Shown here in pieces: positions 1 through 5,827 of a stretch of DNA of 5,846 bases. The DNA comes from Akkermansia sp. (GTDB lineage Bacteria; Verrucomicrobiota; Verrucomicrobiia; Verrucomicrobiales; Akkermansiaceae). The notes under the pieces are model-generated. The model did no database searches. It had not been told where the DNA came from and saw nothing but the letters and a program-made list of their open reading frames with translations. The DNA is taken from contig JAIFNK010000087.1 of the NCBI GenBank assembly GCA_020047775.1, forward strand, positions 1 to 5,846, written 5' to 3'. Every line of letters starts with the position of its first letter. The first letter of the stretch is position 1. The position numbers and the translations under genes are program-made.

Positions 1-1
1 C

Positions 2-697
2 ACCAACCACCACCTCTCGTACGCCCGCAGCCGCGACCTCATTCATTGGGAATCCGCCTTTGGTGAAAAAACCGATTTGCCGATCCGACTCGATCACGCC
101 GCCCTGGTGGTCGATCCGATCCCGGTCGGCGGTGGCATCATCAACGGCGGGCACTGGCTTGAGTTTGATGCCGAAAACAAGCCTGTCATCGCCTACCACA
201 AATCCGATGCCGACGGCAACATGCAGATTTACGCCGCCCGTCCACTGGACGGGAAATGGCAACACCGCGCTCTAACGAAATGGAAGCATGCCGTCCCCTT
301 CGGTGGCGGCGGAACCATGCCGTTCATCGGAATCGCCATTGTTGGCTTTGAAAAATCGGGCCCCGATGTCTTCACCATCAGTTACAACCACAAGGACTAC
401 GGAGCGGGCTCGCTGTCATTCGACGCGCGGACGTTAGGATTGTCAGGTGAATCTGTTCCTGCCCCTCCCGGGATTCCACGCGTGCTCCGGAAAATCGAAA
501 GCGCCTACCCCGGCATGGAAATCCGGCGTGCATACGATTCGGGAACCTGCGGCACGCCCGGTGTGCGCTACCTGCTCCAATGGGAAACCCTCGGCCCCAA
601 TCGCGACCGCCCGAGGCAGTCGCCGCTTCCTTCCCCATCCACGCTGCGTCTTCACAAAATCACCGGAGCTGCCCACATGGATCTCCAATCCAATTAG
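2..697 (+). CDS. BNR_4-family beta-propeller protein, 3' part (5' end outside window)
   Basis: The frame is open from the first bases to the TAG at 695-697, giving 231 residues with no start in view, so the gene begins upstream. The fragment opens with NHHLSYARSRDLIHWE (residues 2-17), a propeller-blade motif of the BNR repeat-containing family (Pfam BNR_4). It then has a VDPIPVGGGIINGG turn, an AYHKSDADGN blade, YNHKDYGAGS, and the family's usual closing WETLGPNRDRPR (residues 194-205) before a Pro-rich linker. Members as I recall them run about 430-480 residues, so roughly half is missing, including any signal peptide. The family sits in sialidase-like propeller space. Some ulvan lyases (CAZy PL24/PL25) have a related fold, so a lyase or glycan-binding role is possible, but catalytic residues cannot be assigned from half a protein. 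The next gene is an exported sulfatase on the same strand, which fits handling of a sulfated polysaccharide. Family call firm; activity unknown. Confidence 0.85.
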   Translation, partial: TNHHLSYARSRDLIHWESAFGEKTDLPIRLDHAALVVDPIPVGGGIINGGHWLEFDAENKPVIAYHKSDADGNMQIYAARPLDGKWQHRALTKWKHAVPFGGGGTMPFIGIAIVGFEKSGPDVFTISYNHKDYGAGSLSFDARTLGLSGESVPAPPGIPRVLRKIESAYPGMEIRRAYDSGTCGTPGVRYLLQWETLGPNRDRPRQSPLPSPSTLRLHKITGAAHMDLQSN

Positions 698-738
698 GAC
701 ATCCGCAGAAACGCCGGCTTTACCGTAAATGGCCCGGA

Positions 739-795
739 CACCTCGCGGTGGCCTCTGAGGCGGCATTCCCGCTCCGGAGACTTCCCCGGAGTTTT
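739..795 (+). terminator. Palindrome run ending in a possible intrinsic terminator
   Basis: Downstream of the propeller gene's stop lie three consecutive short palindromes: CACC/GGTG (739-742 with 747-750), GCCTC/GAGGC (751-755 with 757-761), and CTCCGG/CCGGAG (772-777 with 786-791, 8-base loop). The last is followed at once by TTTT (792-795). A GC stem plus a T run on the + strand is the shape of a weak rho-independent terminator for the propeller gene. The T run is short and the stem only 6 bp, so termination may be partial. If it works, the sulfatase gene is transcribed from its own promoter in 796-918. Confidence 0.4.
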
Positions 796-867
796 GCCGT
801 AAGAACGCCCGCCGGCCGCGCGTTCGTAGCAAGCTGAAATACCATCGCGAGTCATGCCCCCGCACGA

Positions 868-890
868 CTCTCCCTTTCGGAAAGGCAGAG
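868..890 (+). promoter_or_regulatory. Hairpin in the leader of the sulfatase gene
   Basis: An imperfect inverted repeat pairs CTCTCCCTTT with AAAGGCAGAG across a 3-base loop: 9 of 10 positions pair, with a single C-C mismatch. It ends 28 bases before the sulfatase ATG. No T run follows, so it does not look like a terminator. It could be a 5' leader structure or a protein-binding dyad. The rest of 698-918 shows no convincing -35/-10 pair and no Shine-Dalgarno sequence close to the ATG. Confidence 0.3.
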
Positions 891-918
891 ACAATAAACC
901 AAAGCCAAGCACGCCCCA

Positions 919-2358
919 ATGAAACTCCTCCGCCTCCTGTTTCTGATTAGCGCTCTCTGGCCGGCCATGGCGGCCGGTGCCAAGCCGAACGTCGTCGTCA
1001 TCTTCATCGATGACATGGGCTACGGCGATATCGGTCCGTTCGGCGCCACCAAACAGAAGACACCCCGGCTCGATCGCATGGCGGCCGAAGGCATGAAGCT
1101 CACCTCGTTCTATGCCGCTCCGGTCTGCTCGGTTTCGCGTGCGCAGTTGCTCACCGGATGTTACGGGGTCAGGATCGACGTCTCGGCCGTCTATGGCCCC
1201 GGCAACCCCCACGGCTTGAATCCGTCGGAACACACCATCGCGGAGCGCCTCAGGGAACTCGGCTATGCCACGATGTGCATTGGTAAATGGCACGTCGGCG
1301 ACCAACCCGCGTTCCTCCCCACCAAGCAGGGCTTCGACGGTTATTTCGGCATTCCCTACTCGAACGACATGCAGCGGAAATCCACCGTGACCGGCGAAAA
1401 AGTCACCCCGCTGCTACGGGACGACAAGGTGGTGGAGCTTCTCACCGACGAGCAGCAAAGCCGCATTGTCGAACGCTACACCGAGGAAGCCATTCGGTTC
1501 ATCACCGGGCACCAGGACCAGCCGTTTTTCCTCTATCTGCCGCACACCGCCATCCACACGCCGATCTATCCAGGCGAGAAATTCCGCGGAAAATCCTCGA
1601 ACGGCCGGGTCGGCGATTGGATCGAGGAACTCGACTGGTCCACCGGGCGCGTGCTCGACACCCTCCGCGAACTCAAGCTCGCCGGGAACACACTCGTCAT
1701 CTTCACCAGTGACAACGGCCCATGGCTGGTCAAGGAGGCCGACAGCGGCAGCTCCGGTCCCCTGCGCGGCGGGAAAGGCAGCACTTGGGAAGGTGGCGTG
1801 CGCGTCCCGACCATCGCCTGGTGGCCCGGAAAAATCGCGCCTAACACATCCGTGGGTGCCATCGCCGGCACCATCGACCTCCTGCCCACCGCCGTTTCTC
1901 TCGCCGGAGGCACCGTGCCGCCGGAACCCGTCATCGACGGACGCGACATCTCGCCGCTCCTTCTCGGCAAGACCACGGATTCCCCGCGCGGCATCCAGTA
2001 TTACTTCTTGGGGTACAATCTCCAGGCCGTGCGCAAGGGGCCGTGGAAACTTGCGATTGCACCGCAGAACGAAACGATGGGGCGCCCGCCTCTCTCCGAC
2101 GCCAAGGGCGACGCCCCGAGACTCTACAATCTCGACCAGGAGATCGGCGAGAAAACCAACGTTGCATCCGACCATCCTGAAATCGTCAAGGAACTCACCA
2201 CCCTGGCGGAGAAAATCAGCGCCGAGATCGGCGGTTCCGATCCATCCGCACGGCGCCGCGCTGGAAAAGCCGAACTCCCATCCCTCCTCTATCCCGCCGA
2301 GCAGCGCGAGAGTCCTTCAAAGCCCAAGCCACCCAAGGGTCATGAAAAACCGGAATGA
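919..2358 (+). CDS. Exported sulfatase, S1 (arylsulfatase-like) family
   Basis: The 479-residue product would hydrolyse sulfate esters outside the cytoplasm. Residues 1-21 form a signal peptide (K2, R5, a Leu-rich core, then AMAAGA), and this supports the ATG, which lacks a Shine-Dalgarno site. The sulfatase domain starts at PNVVVIFIDDMGYGD: Asp31 and Asp32 are expected calcium ligands. Cys70, in CSVSRAQLLTG, is the residue to be converted to formylglycine. Arg74, Lys123 and His125 (GKWH), Ser148, His213 (in PHTAIH), Asp265-Asn266 (SDNGP) and Lys286 (GGKGSTWEGG) fill the usual active-site places, in spacing close to human arylsulfatase A. The LYNLDQEIGEKTN segment is the standard C-terminal subdomain. 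Position 72 of the modification motif is Val rather than Pro or Ala. The last 14 residues are Pro/Lys-rich and probably disordered. Neighbours are a propeller protein and an exported flavoenzyme, suggesting a sulfated glycan as substrate; the S1 subfamily and substrate are not assignable by eye. Confidence 0.95.
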   Translation: MKLLRLLFLISALWPAMAAGAKPNVVVIFIDDMGYGDIGPFGATKQKTPRLDRMAAEGMKLTSFYAAPVCSVSRAQLLTGCYGVRIDVSAVYGPGNPHGLNPSEHTIAERLRELGYATMCIGKWHVGDQPAFLPTKQGFDGYFGIPYSNDMQRKSTVTGEKVTPLLRDDKVVELLTDEQQSRIVERYTEEAIRFITGHQDQPFFLYLPHTAIHTPIYPGEKFRGKSSNGRVGDWIEELDWSTGRVLDTLRELKLAGNTLVIFTSDNGPWLVKEADSGSSGPLRGGKGSTWEGGVRVPTIAWWPGKIAPNTSVGAIAGTIDLLPTAVSLAGGTVPPEPVIDGRDISPLLLGKTTDSPRGIQYYFLGYNLQAVRKGPWKLAIAPQNETMGRPPLSDAKGDAPRLYNLDQEIGEKTNVASDHPEIVKELTTLAEKISAEIGGSDPSARRRAGKAELPSLLYPAEQRESPSKPKPPKGHEKPE

Positions 2359-2370
2359 GGAGCAGTCACC

Positions 2371-2397
2371 CAAATCGCCGCGACGATTTGAAAAAAA
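2371..2397 (+). other. Hairpin followed by A7 between the sulfatase and FAD genes
   Basis: CAAATCG (2371-2377) and CGATTTG (2384-2390) pair perfectly over 7 bp around a 6-base loop, starting 13 bases after the sulfatase stop, and are followed by seven A. On the + strand an intrinsic terminator would need T here, so this more likely stabilises the sulfatase mRNA end or leaves read-through into the next gene. The remaining 60 bases to the next ATG show no clear promoter. Confidence 0.3.
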
Positions 2398-2458
2398 TCC
2401 ATCACTCTGACCAATCCGGCCCTTGCGTTGTGCGCACCCTGCCTGACCGCCTCCTTGC

Positions 2459-4114
2459 ATGAAATCGAAAAACCGCATCCCATCCCTCCGGTCCGTGGCC
2501 ATCCTTCTCGGATGTGTCTCGGCATGTCATTCAGAAACCCTGTCCGTCGATCTCTGCGTGTATGGTGGCACTTCCGGAGCTGTCGTCGCCGCCGTGCAGG
2601 CGAAGCGGATGGGGAAATCGGTGGTGGTGGTCTCTCCGGACCGTTTCCTGGGAGGCATGACCAGCGGCGGACTCGGCTTCACGGACATCGGCGACGAGCG
2701 CATCCTCGGCGGGCTGAGTCTGGAGTTTTTCAATCGCGTCCACGACCACTATCAGAAAGACGAAGCGTGGAACCTTCAGCCGAAAGACACCTTTTCCAAC
2801 AAGGCACAAGGAGGCTCCGCCATCAATGAGAAGCGGAAAACCATGTCGCTCTTCGAGCCCAAGGTCGCAGCCGCCGTGTTCGACGGATGGGTGCGGCAGC
2901 ATGACATTCCCGTGCTTCGTTCCAAGCTGGACCGCGGCGCAAAAGGGATCGTCAAGGACGGCACGTCGATCCGCTCCATCCGCACGCTTGACGGCCACAC
3001 GGTCGCCGCGAAAATGTTCATTGATGCCAGCTACGAAGGCGACCTTCTCGCGCTCGCAGGGGTGGCGTACACCATCGGTCGCGAGGCGAATTCGAAATAT
3101 GGTGAAACGGGCAACGGCATCCAGCCCGGCCATCAGAGCAACCAGTTGCCGCGCGGCATCGACCCGTATGTCATTCCCAAGGACCCTGCGAGCGGGCTTC
3201 TCCCCGGTGTGAATCCGGATGCCGGTGGCGCGAAGGGCGATGGCGACCACCGCTTACAAGCCTACTGCTACCGCATGTGCCTCACCGACCACCCACCCAA
3301 CCTCATCCCGATCACCAAGCCCGACGGCTACGACGAAAAGCACTACGAACTCGTCCTGCGGGCCGTCGAAGCCGGTCAGAAGAGCCGGTTTTTCAAGTTC
3401 AGCGCGCTGCCGAACCACAAGACGGATTCGAACAACGACTCGGGCGCATCGACAGATTTCATCGGCATGAACTACGAATATCCGGAAGCGGACTACGCGA
3501 CGCGGGACAAGATCGCGGCGGCCCACAAGCAATGGCAACTCGGTCTGATCTGGACCCTGCAACAGCATCCGCGCGTGCCCGAAAACATCCGCCAGCAACA
3601 TCTGAAATGGGGACTGCCCAAGGATGAATTCGTGGAAAACGGGAATTGGGCCCATGCCCTCTACATCCGTGAGGCGCGCCGCATGGTGAGTGATTATGTC
3701 GTCACCCAGGACGTCATTTCCAACAAGCGTCCGGTCACCCGCCCAGTCGGCATGGGCGCTTACATGATGGATTCCCATCACGTCCAGCGCCACGTCAGCG
3801 ACCGGGGCGATTTGCAAAACGAGGGCGATGTCCAGGTCCGCATCGGCAGCACGGGACCTTACTCGATCGACTACGGGGCCATCATTCCGAAAAAGGCGGA
3901 ATGCGGGAACCTTCTCGCCACCTTCGCGGTCTCTGCTTCCCACATCGCCTTCGGCTCCATTCGCATGGAACCTGTGTTCATGGTCCTGTCGCAAAGCGCG
4001 GCCACGGCGGCGGTGCTTGCCATCGAGCGCGGCATCCCGGTGCAGGATGTGCCGTATGATGTCCTGCAAAAGCGGCTGGTCGAGGATGGCCAGTGCCTGA
4101 GCTTGGCCCGATGA
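2459..4114 (+). CDS. Exported FAD-dependent oxidoreductase (FAD_oxidored family)
   Basis: This 551-residue flavoprotein belongs to the family often auto-named 'xanthan lyase' or 'FAD-dependent oxidoreductase'; its physiological reaction is not known to me. Residues 1-25 form a basic, hydrophobic export signal. Cys19 (LLGC) and Cys23 (VSAC) could each act as a loose lipobox, so a lipoprotein is possible. The Rossmann dinucleotide loop is VYGGTSGAVVAAVQAKRMG (34-52), followed by FLGGMTSGGLGFTD (63-76). FIDASYEGDLLALAG (187-201) and YTIGREANSKYGE (204-216) are strong family signatures. The C-terminal half carries RPVGMGAYMMDSHH (428-441), SIDYGAIIPKKAECGNLL (469-486) and SASHIAFGSIRMEPVFM (492-508), closing the FAD site. 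Length equals the family norm and no extra binding module is fused. The second Rossmann strand ends in Ser59-Pro60 where many FAD proteins have Glu. An in-frame TGA 13-15 bases upstream makes this ATG the first possible ATG start; no Shine-Dalgarno is seen. It lies 100 bases after the sulfatase and is probably co-transcribed. Confidence 0.93.
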   Translation: MKSKNRIPSLRSVAILLGCVSACHSETLSVDLCVYGGTSGAVVAAVQAKRMGKSVVVVSPDRFLGGMTSGGLGFTDIGDERILGGLSLEFFNRVHDHYQKDEAWNLQPKDTFSNKAQGGSAINEKRKTMSLFEPKVAAAVFDGWVRQHDIPVLRSKLDRGAKGIVKDGTSIRSIRTLDGHTVAAKMFIDASYEGDLLALAGVAYTIGREANSKYGETGNGIQPGHQSNQLPRGIDPYVIPKDPASGLLPGVNPDAGGAKGDGDHRLQAYCYRMCLTDHPPNLIPITKPDGYDEKHYELVLRAVEAGQKSRFFKFSALPNHKTDSNNDSGASTDFIGMNYEYPEADYATRDKIAAAHKQWQLGLIWTLQQHPRVPENIRQQHLKWGLPKDEFVENGNWAHALYIREARRMVSDYVVTQDVISNKRPVTRPVGMGAYMMDSHHVQRHVSDRGDLQNEGDVQVRIGSTGPYSIDYGAIIPKKAECGNLLATFAVSASHIAFGSIRMEPVFMVLSQSAATAAVLAIERGIPVQDVPYDVLQKRLVEDGQCLSLAR

Positions 4115-4174
4115 GGGGGGGATTTCCGCCCTGACCGCAGGCGCGAACCGGACACGATTTCCTGACCGCCGCCA

Positions 4175-4199
4175 CCCCGGGGCATGGAGCAGCCCGGGG
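4175..4199 (+). other. GC-rich hairpin between the FAD and zinc-ribbon genes
   Basis: CCCCGGG (4175-4181) pairs perfectly with CCCGGGG (4193-4199) across 11 bases, 60 bases after the FAD gene stop. There is no T run directly after it, so it is at best an unconventional terminator. It also sits immediately ahead of the GTG at 4209 and could hamper initiation there. The rest of 4115-4208 is G/C-rich with nothing else recognisable. Confidence 0.3.
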
Positions 4200-4208
4200 C
4201 CGATCCTG

Positions 4209-5675
4209 GTGAAAAACGACTTTTCGCTGGCACTTGACCGATCTGTCCGTCCACCCTCCGCCAGCCACCATGGACTTTTTCGCTTTTCCCAAATTTCTAT
4301 CAAGGACAGGCCGGCGGACGTCCAAGCCCCCGCAAACTGCGACCTCCGCCGACGCCGTGTTGCGGTATCGGCGGTGGCCGGAAGTCTGCCCGCCCGCAAG
4401 ACCCCGGAGGCTGCCCCGGCAGGCGAGTCGGGTCCCTTTATTTGCTCGATCTGTGGCACGGTACTCGCCGGGGCTGGCGTCCCGTGTCCGGCCTGCACCC
4501 AAGCGCTCGCCATCAAAAGTAGCTTGCTGCCCCACTTGTCGATGGGAGCCCCCGTGCAGGTGGGAGCGCCTGTGCAGGTGGGGGGCTCCAATCCCAGGGC
4601 GCGGTTCCAGCGGAGTGGTGAATTACGATTCGAGCCGTATCAGCCCGGTCCGGATGATGGGGCATTGGATTTCGAGAAGAAACGCCCGGAGGACGAGCAG
4701 GGTTCACCCGTCTCCACGCCGGATGCCAGTCCGGCTTGGTCGCGCTGGCGGATTGCTGCGGTTGGCGGGTTCGTGGTCACCTTGGCCGCGGCATTCATTC
4801 TCATAGTCGTCATCATCCGTAAAAAGCGGGCCGGGCTCGAGTCGGCGACCGTGACCACGGTGCAGGCTGCAAGCGAGGGCGCCCTCCGTGCGCTGGCATA
4901 CACCCAGGCCGGGAATGTCTTCGGCCGTTTTCTCAGCGAACCGGATACCGCCGCCAAAGCCGATTTGGTGATCGGCGGTCAAGCGATGGCCGCTGCCATT
5001 CAGCATCGCCTCGACTCCGGTCCAGCCCTGCCCCCGCTCTCCGCGTTCGACATCCTGTCTCCCGGCAGCTTGAGCGAGGAAGACCTCCGCCGGGGCATCT
5101 TGTTATTGCTTTATCAAACAACGATTGAATCCGCGCCCTCGCCCGGCATTCCGCGTCTGCCTGCCGGCATGCAACTTGCCCCGAACCCTGCGGGGGTGTT
5201 TGCCGCATCCTCTGCCACCGACGGCCCGCGCCCCAGGACTCCCCGGCGGGCCTTGGCCTTTTTCCGGCAGGACTCCCAACGCATACGACTCGACTGGGAG
5301 GTTTTCATCCAAACTTGGGACCGCTCGCTGGCCGCCTTCCGCGATGGCAGGCTGGGCGATGGTCCGATGCGCTTTCGCGTCGTTATCGTCCGGGGGGCTC
5401 CCACCCCCGAAAGCGCGGGGCCCACCCCGTCCGAGAATTTTTGCCTGCTCGACCCCCTGCACGCCCAGGACATGATCCAAATCAAGGTGGATTCCTCCGC
5501 TGCCCCGGCACCGCAGCTCGCCGCGATGCTCGCTCAGAATCCCGATGCGGCTTCCAAGCCCTGGGCCGCCACTCTCGATCTGAAGCGCGACCCGCAAACC
5601 GGCCTCATCTACGTCCACCGCTTCGTGTGCCACGAGTTTCTCGGTCTCGGCGGGGTGTCCTCTGCGGCGGAGTGA
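4209..5675 (+). CDS. Zinc-ribbon, single-TM conserved hypothetical protein
   Basis: I do not know the function. With the GTG at 4209 the product has 488 residues. A treble-Cys pattern Cys79-x2-Cys82-x10-Cys93-x2-Cys96 makes a short zinc ribbon and shows this frame is the coding one. A linker with GAPVQV repeated twice (113-124) and an acidic, Pro-rich stretch leads to a transmembrane helix at about 182-203, closed by RKKR. The C-terminal soluble domain contains LDWEVFIQTW (361-370), RFRVVIV (388-394), LLDP (413-416), IQIKVDS and a closing FVCHEFLGLGG (472-482). From memory, this layout and ending resemble a family of uncharacterised Verrucomicrobiota proteins that occur in many paralogues. 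The start is uncertain: residues 1-75 are Arg/Pro-rich with no recognisable domain and no ribosome binding site, and GTG at 4374 (residue 56) would still keep the zinc ribbon. Basic residues flank both sides of the helix, so topology is unclear. No obvious tie to the carbohydrate genes upstream. Confidence 0.78.
   Translation: MKNDFSLALDRSVRPPSASHHGLFRFSQISIKDRPADVQAPANCDLRRRRVAVSAVAGSLPARKTPEAAPAGESGPFICSICGTVLAGAGVPCPACTQALAIKSSLLPHLSMGAPVQVGAPVQVGGSNPRARFQRSGELRFEPYQPGPDDGALDFEKKRPEDEQGSPVSTPDASPAWSRWRIAAVGGFVVTLAAAFILIVVIIRKKRAGLESATVTTVQAASEGALRALAYTQAGNVFGRFLSEPDTAAKADLVIGGQAMAAAIQHRLDSGPALPPLSAFDILSPGSLSEEDLRRGILLLLYQTTIESAPSPGIPRLPAGMQLAPNPAGVFAASSATDGPRPRTPRRALAFFRQDSQRIRLDWEVFIQTWDRSLAAFRDGRLGDGPMRFRVVIVRGAPTPESAGPTPSENFCLLDPLHAQDMIQIKVDSSAAPAPQLAAMLAQNPDAASKPWAATLDLKRDPQTGLIYVHRFVCHEFLGLGGVSSAAE
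4544..4589 (+). repeat. In-frame 18-bp tandem repeat inside a 9-bp inverted repeat
   Basis: Two 18-base units (4544-4561 and 4562-4579) match at 16 of 18 positions and encode GAPVQV twice in the linker between zinc ribbon and membrane helix. A third, degenerate partial copy follows. GGAGCCCCC (4545-4553) and GGGGGCTCC (4581-4589) form a perfect inverted repeat enclosing the tandem units. The unit length is a multiple of three, so copy-number change would keep the frame. This could be slippage-generated linker sequence or the remnant of a small palindromic element. Confidence 0.7.
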
Positions 5676-5688
5676 GCCGCCGCCGCAG
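5662..5688 (+). other. Strong hairpin spanning the stop codon of the zinc-ribbon gene
   Basis: CTGCGGCGG (5662-5670) pairs perfectly over 9 bp with CCGCCGCAG (5680-5688); the 9-base loop holds the TGA stop (5673-5675). No T run follows, so it is not a classical terminator. It could protect the mRNA 3' end, or belong with the next hairpin as a compound structure. Confidence 0.45.
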
Positions 5689-5690
5689 GA

Positions 5691-5759
5691 CAGTGCGGGC
5701 ATTTCCGGATGTATCCGGGCTCGGCGTGAGGGCCCGGCTCGCGTGGAAATACCGGACTG
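5691..5759 (+). other. Long imperfect inverted repeat with nested stem
   Basis: CAGT/ACTG (5691-5694 with 5756-5759), CGG/CCG (5696-5698 with 5752-5754) and ATTTCC/GGAAAT (5701-5706 with 5745-5750) line up as one interrupted 13-bp stem. Nested inside it are CCGGGC/GCCCGG (5715-5720 with 5732-5737) and the small palindrome GGATGTATCC (5707-5716, competing with it). Two related segments, CCGGGCTCGGCGTG (5715-5728) and CCCGGCTCGCGTG (5733-5745), also form an approximate direct repeat. It may be a structured 3' untranslated region, a REP-like element or a small RNA; no reading frame is evident. Confidence 0.35.
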
Positions 5760-5788
5760 CCACCGGAGCATGAAAGCTCGGTTGGCGG

Positions 5789-5827
5789 AGGCTTTGCCTG
5801 CGTGCGGTTTTAAAAAAATGATTTTTT
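5789..5827 (+). terminator. Possible terminator region: AGGC/GCCT stem, TTTT, then A7-TGA-T6
   Basis: AGGC (5789-5792) and GCCT (5796-5799) form a 4-bp stem with a TTT loop, followed 8 bases later by TTTT (5808-5811). Directly after it an A7 run (5812-5818) and a T6 run (5822-5827) can pair around TGA. T runs on both strands make a two-way terminator conceivable, but the GC stem is short and the spacing poor. An AT-rich promoter for a gene beyond the window is the alternative; no start codon with coding sequence follows before the window ends. Confidence 0.3.

Noticed and set aside
443..1305. Overlapping - strand open frames across the propeller 3' end, the intergenic region and the sulfatase 5' end
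   Set aside because: They cover conserved motifs of two genes on the other strand, carry no domains, and have no start signals; they look like frame shadows.
1414..2175. Open frame of 253 codons on the - strand inside the sulfatase
   Set aside because: Opposite strand of a clear sulfatase domain; no family motif in its translation.
1466..2410. 314-codon + strand frame overlapping the sulfatase
   Set aside because: Ser/Pro/Arg-rich composition typical of an out-of-frame reading; the sulfatase frame carries all catalytic motifs.
2388..2416. TTGAAA as a -35 box ahead of the flavoenzyme gene
   Set aside because: No acceptable -10 box lies 16-18 bases downstream (the place holds CCAATC), and TTGAAA is part of the hairpin and A run.
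4544..4589. CRISPR-like repeat
   Set aside because: Only two adjoining 18-bp units with no spacers, in frame in a coding region.
3254..4591. Long open frame of 445 codons on the - strand opposite the flavoenzyme and the start of the zinc-ribbon gene
   Set aside because: It runs antisense across one well-supported gene and into another, shows no recognisable domain, and is the usual by-product of GC-rich codon use.
4270..4806. ATG in a GCCACCATGG setting opening another frame over the zinc-ribbon gene
   Set aside because: The eukaryote-like start context means nothing here, and the translation is Arg/Pro-rich and loses the Cys-x2-Cys pairs and the membrane helix. Kept only as a hint about the uncertain start.
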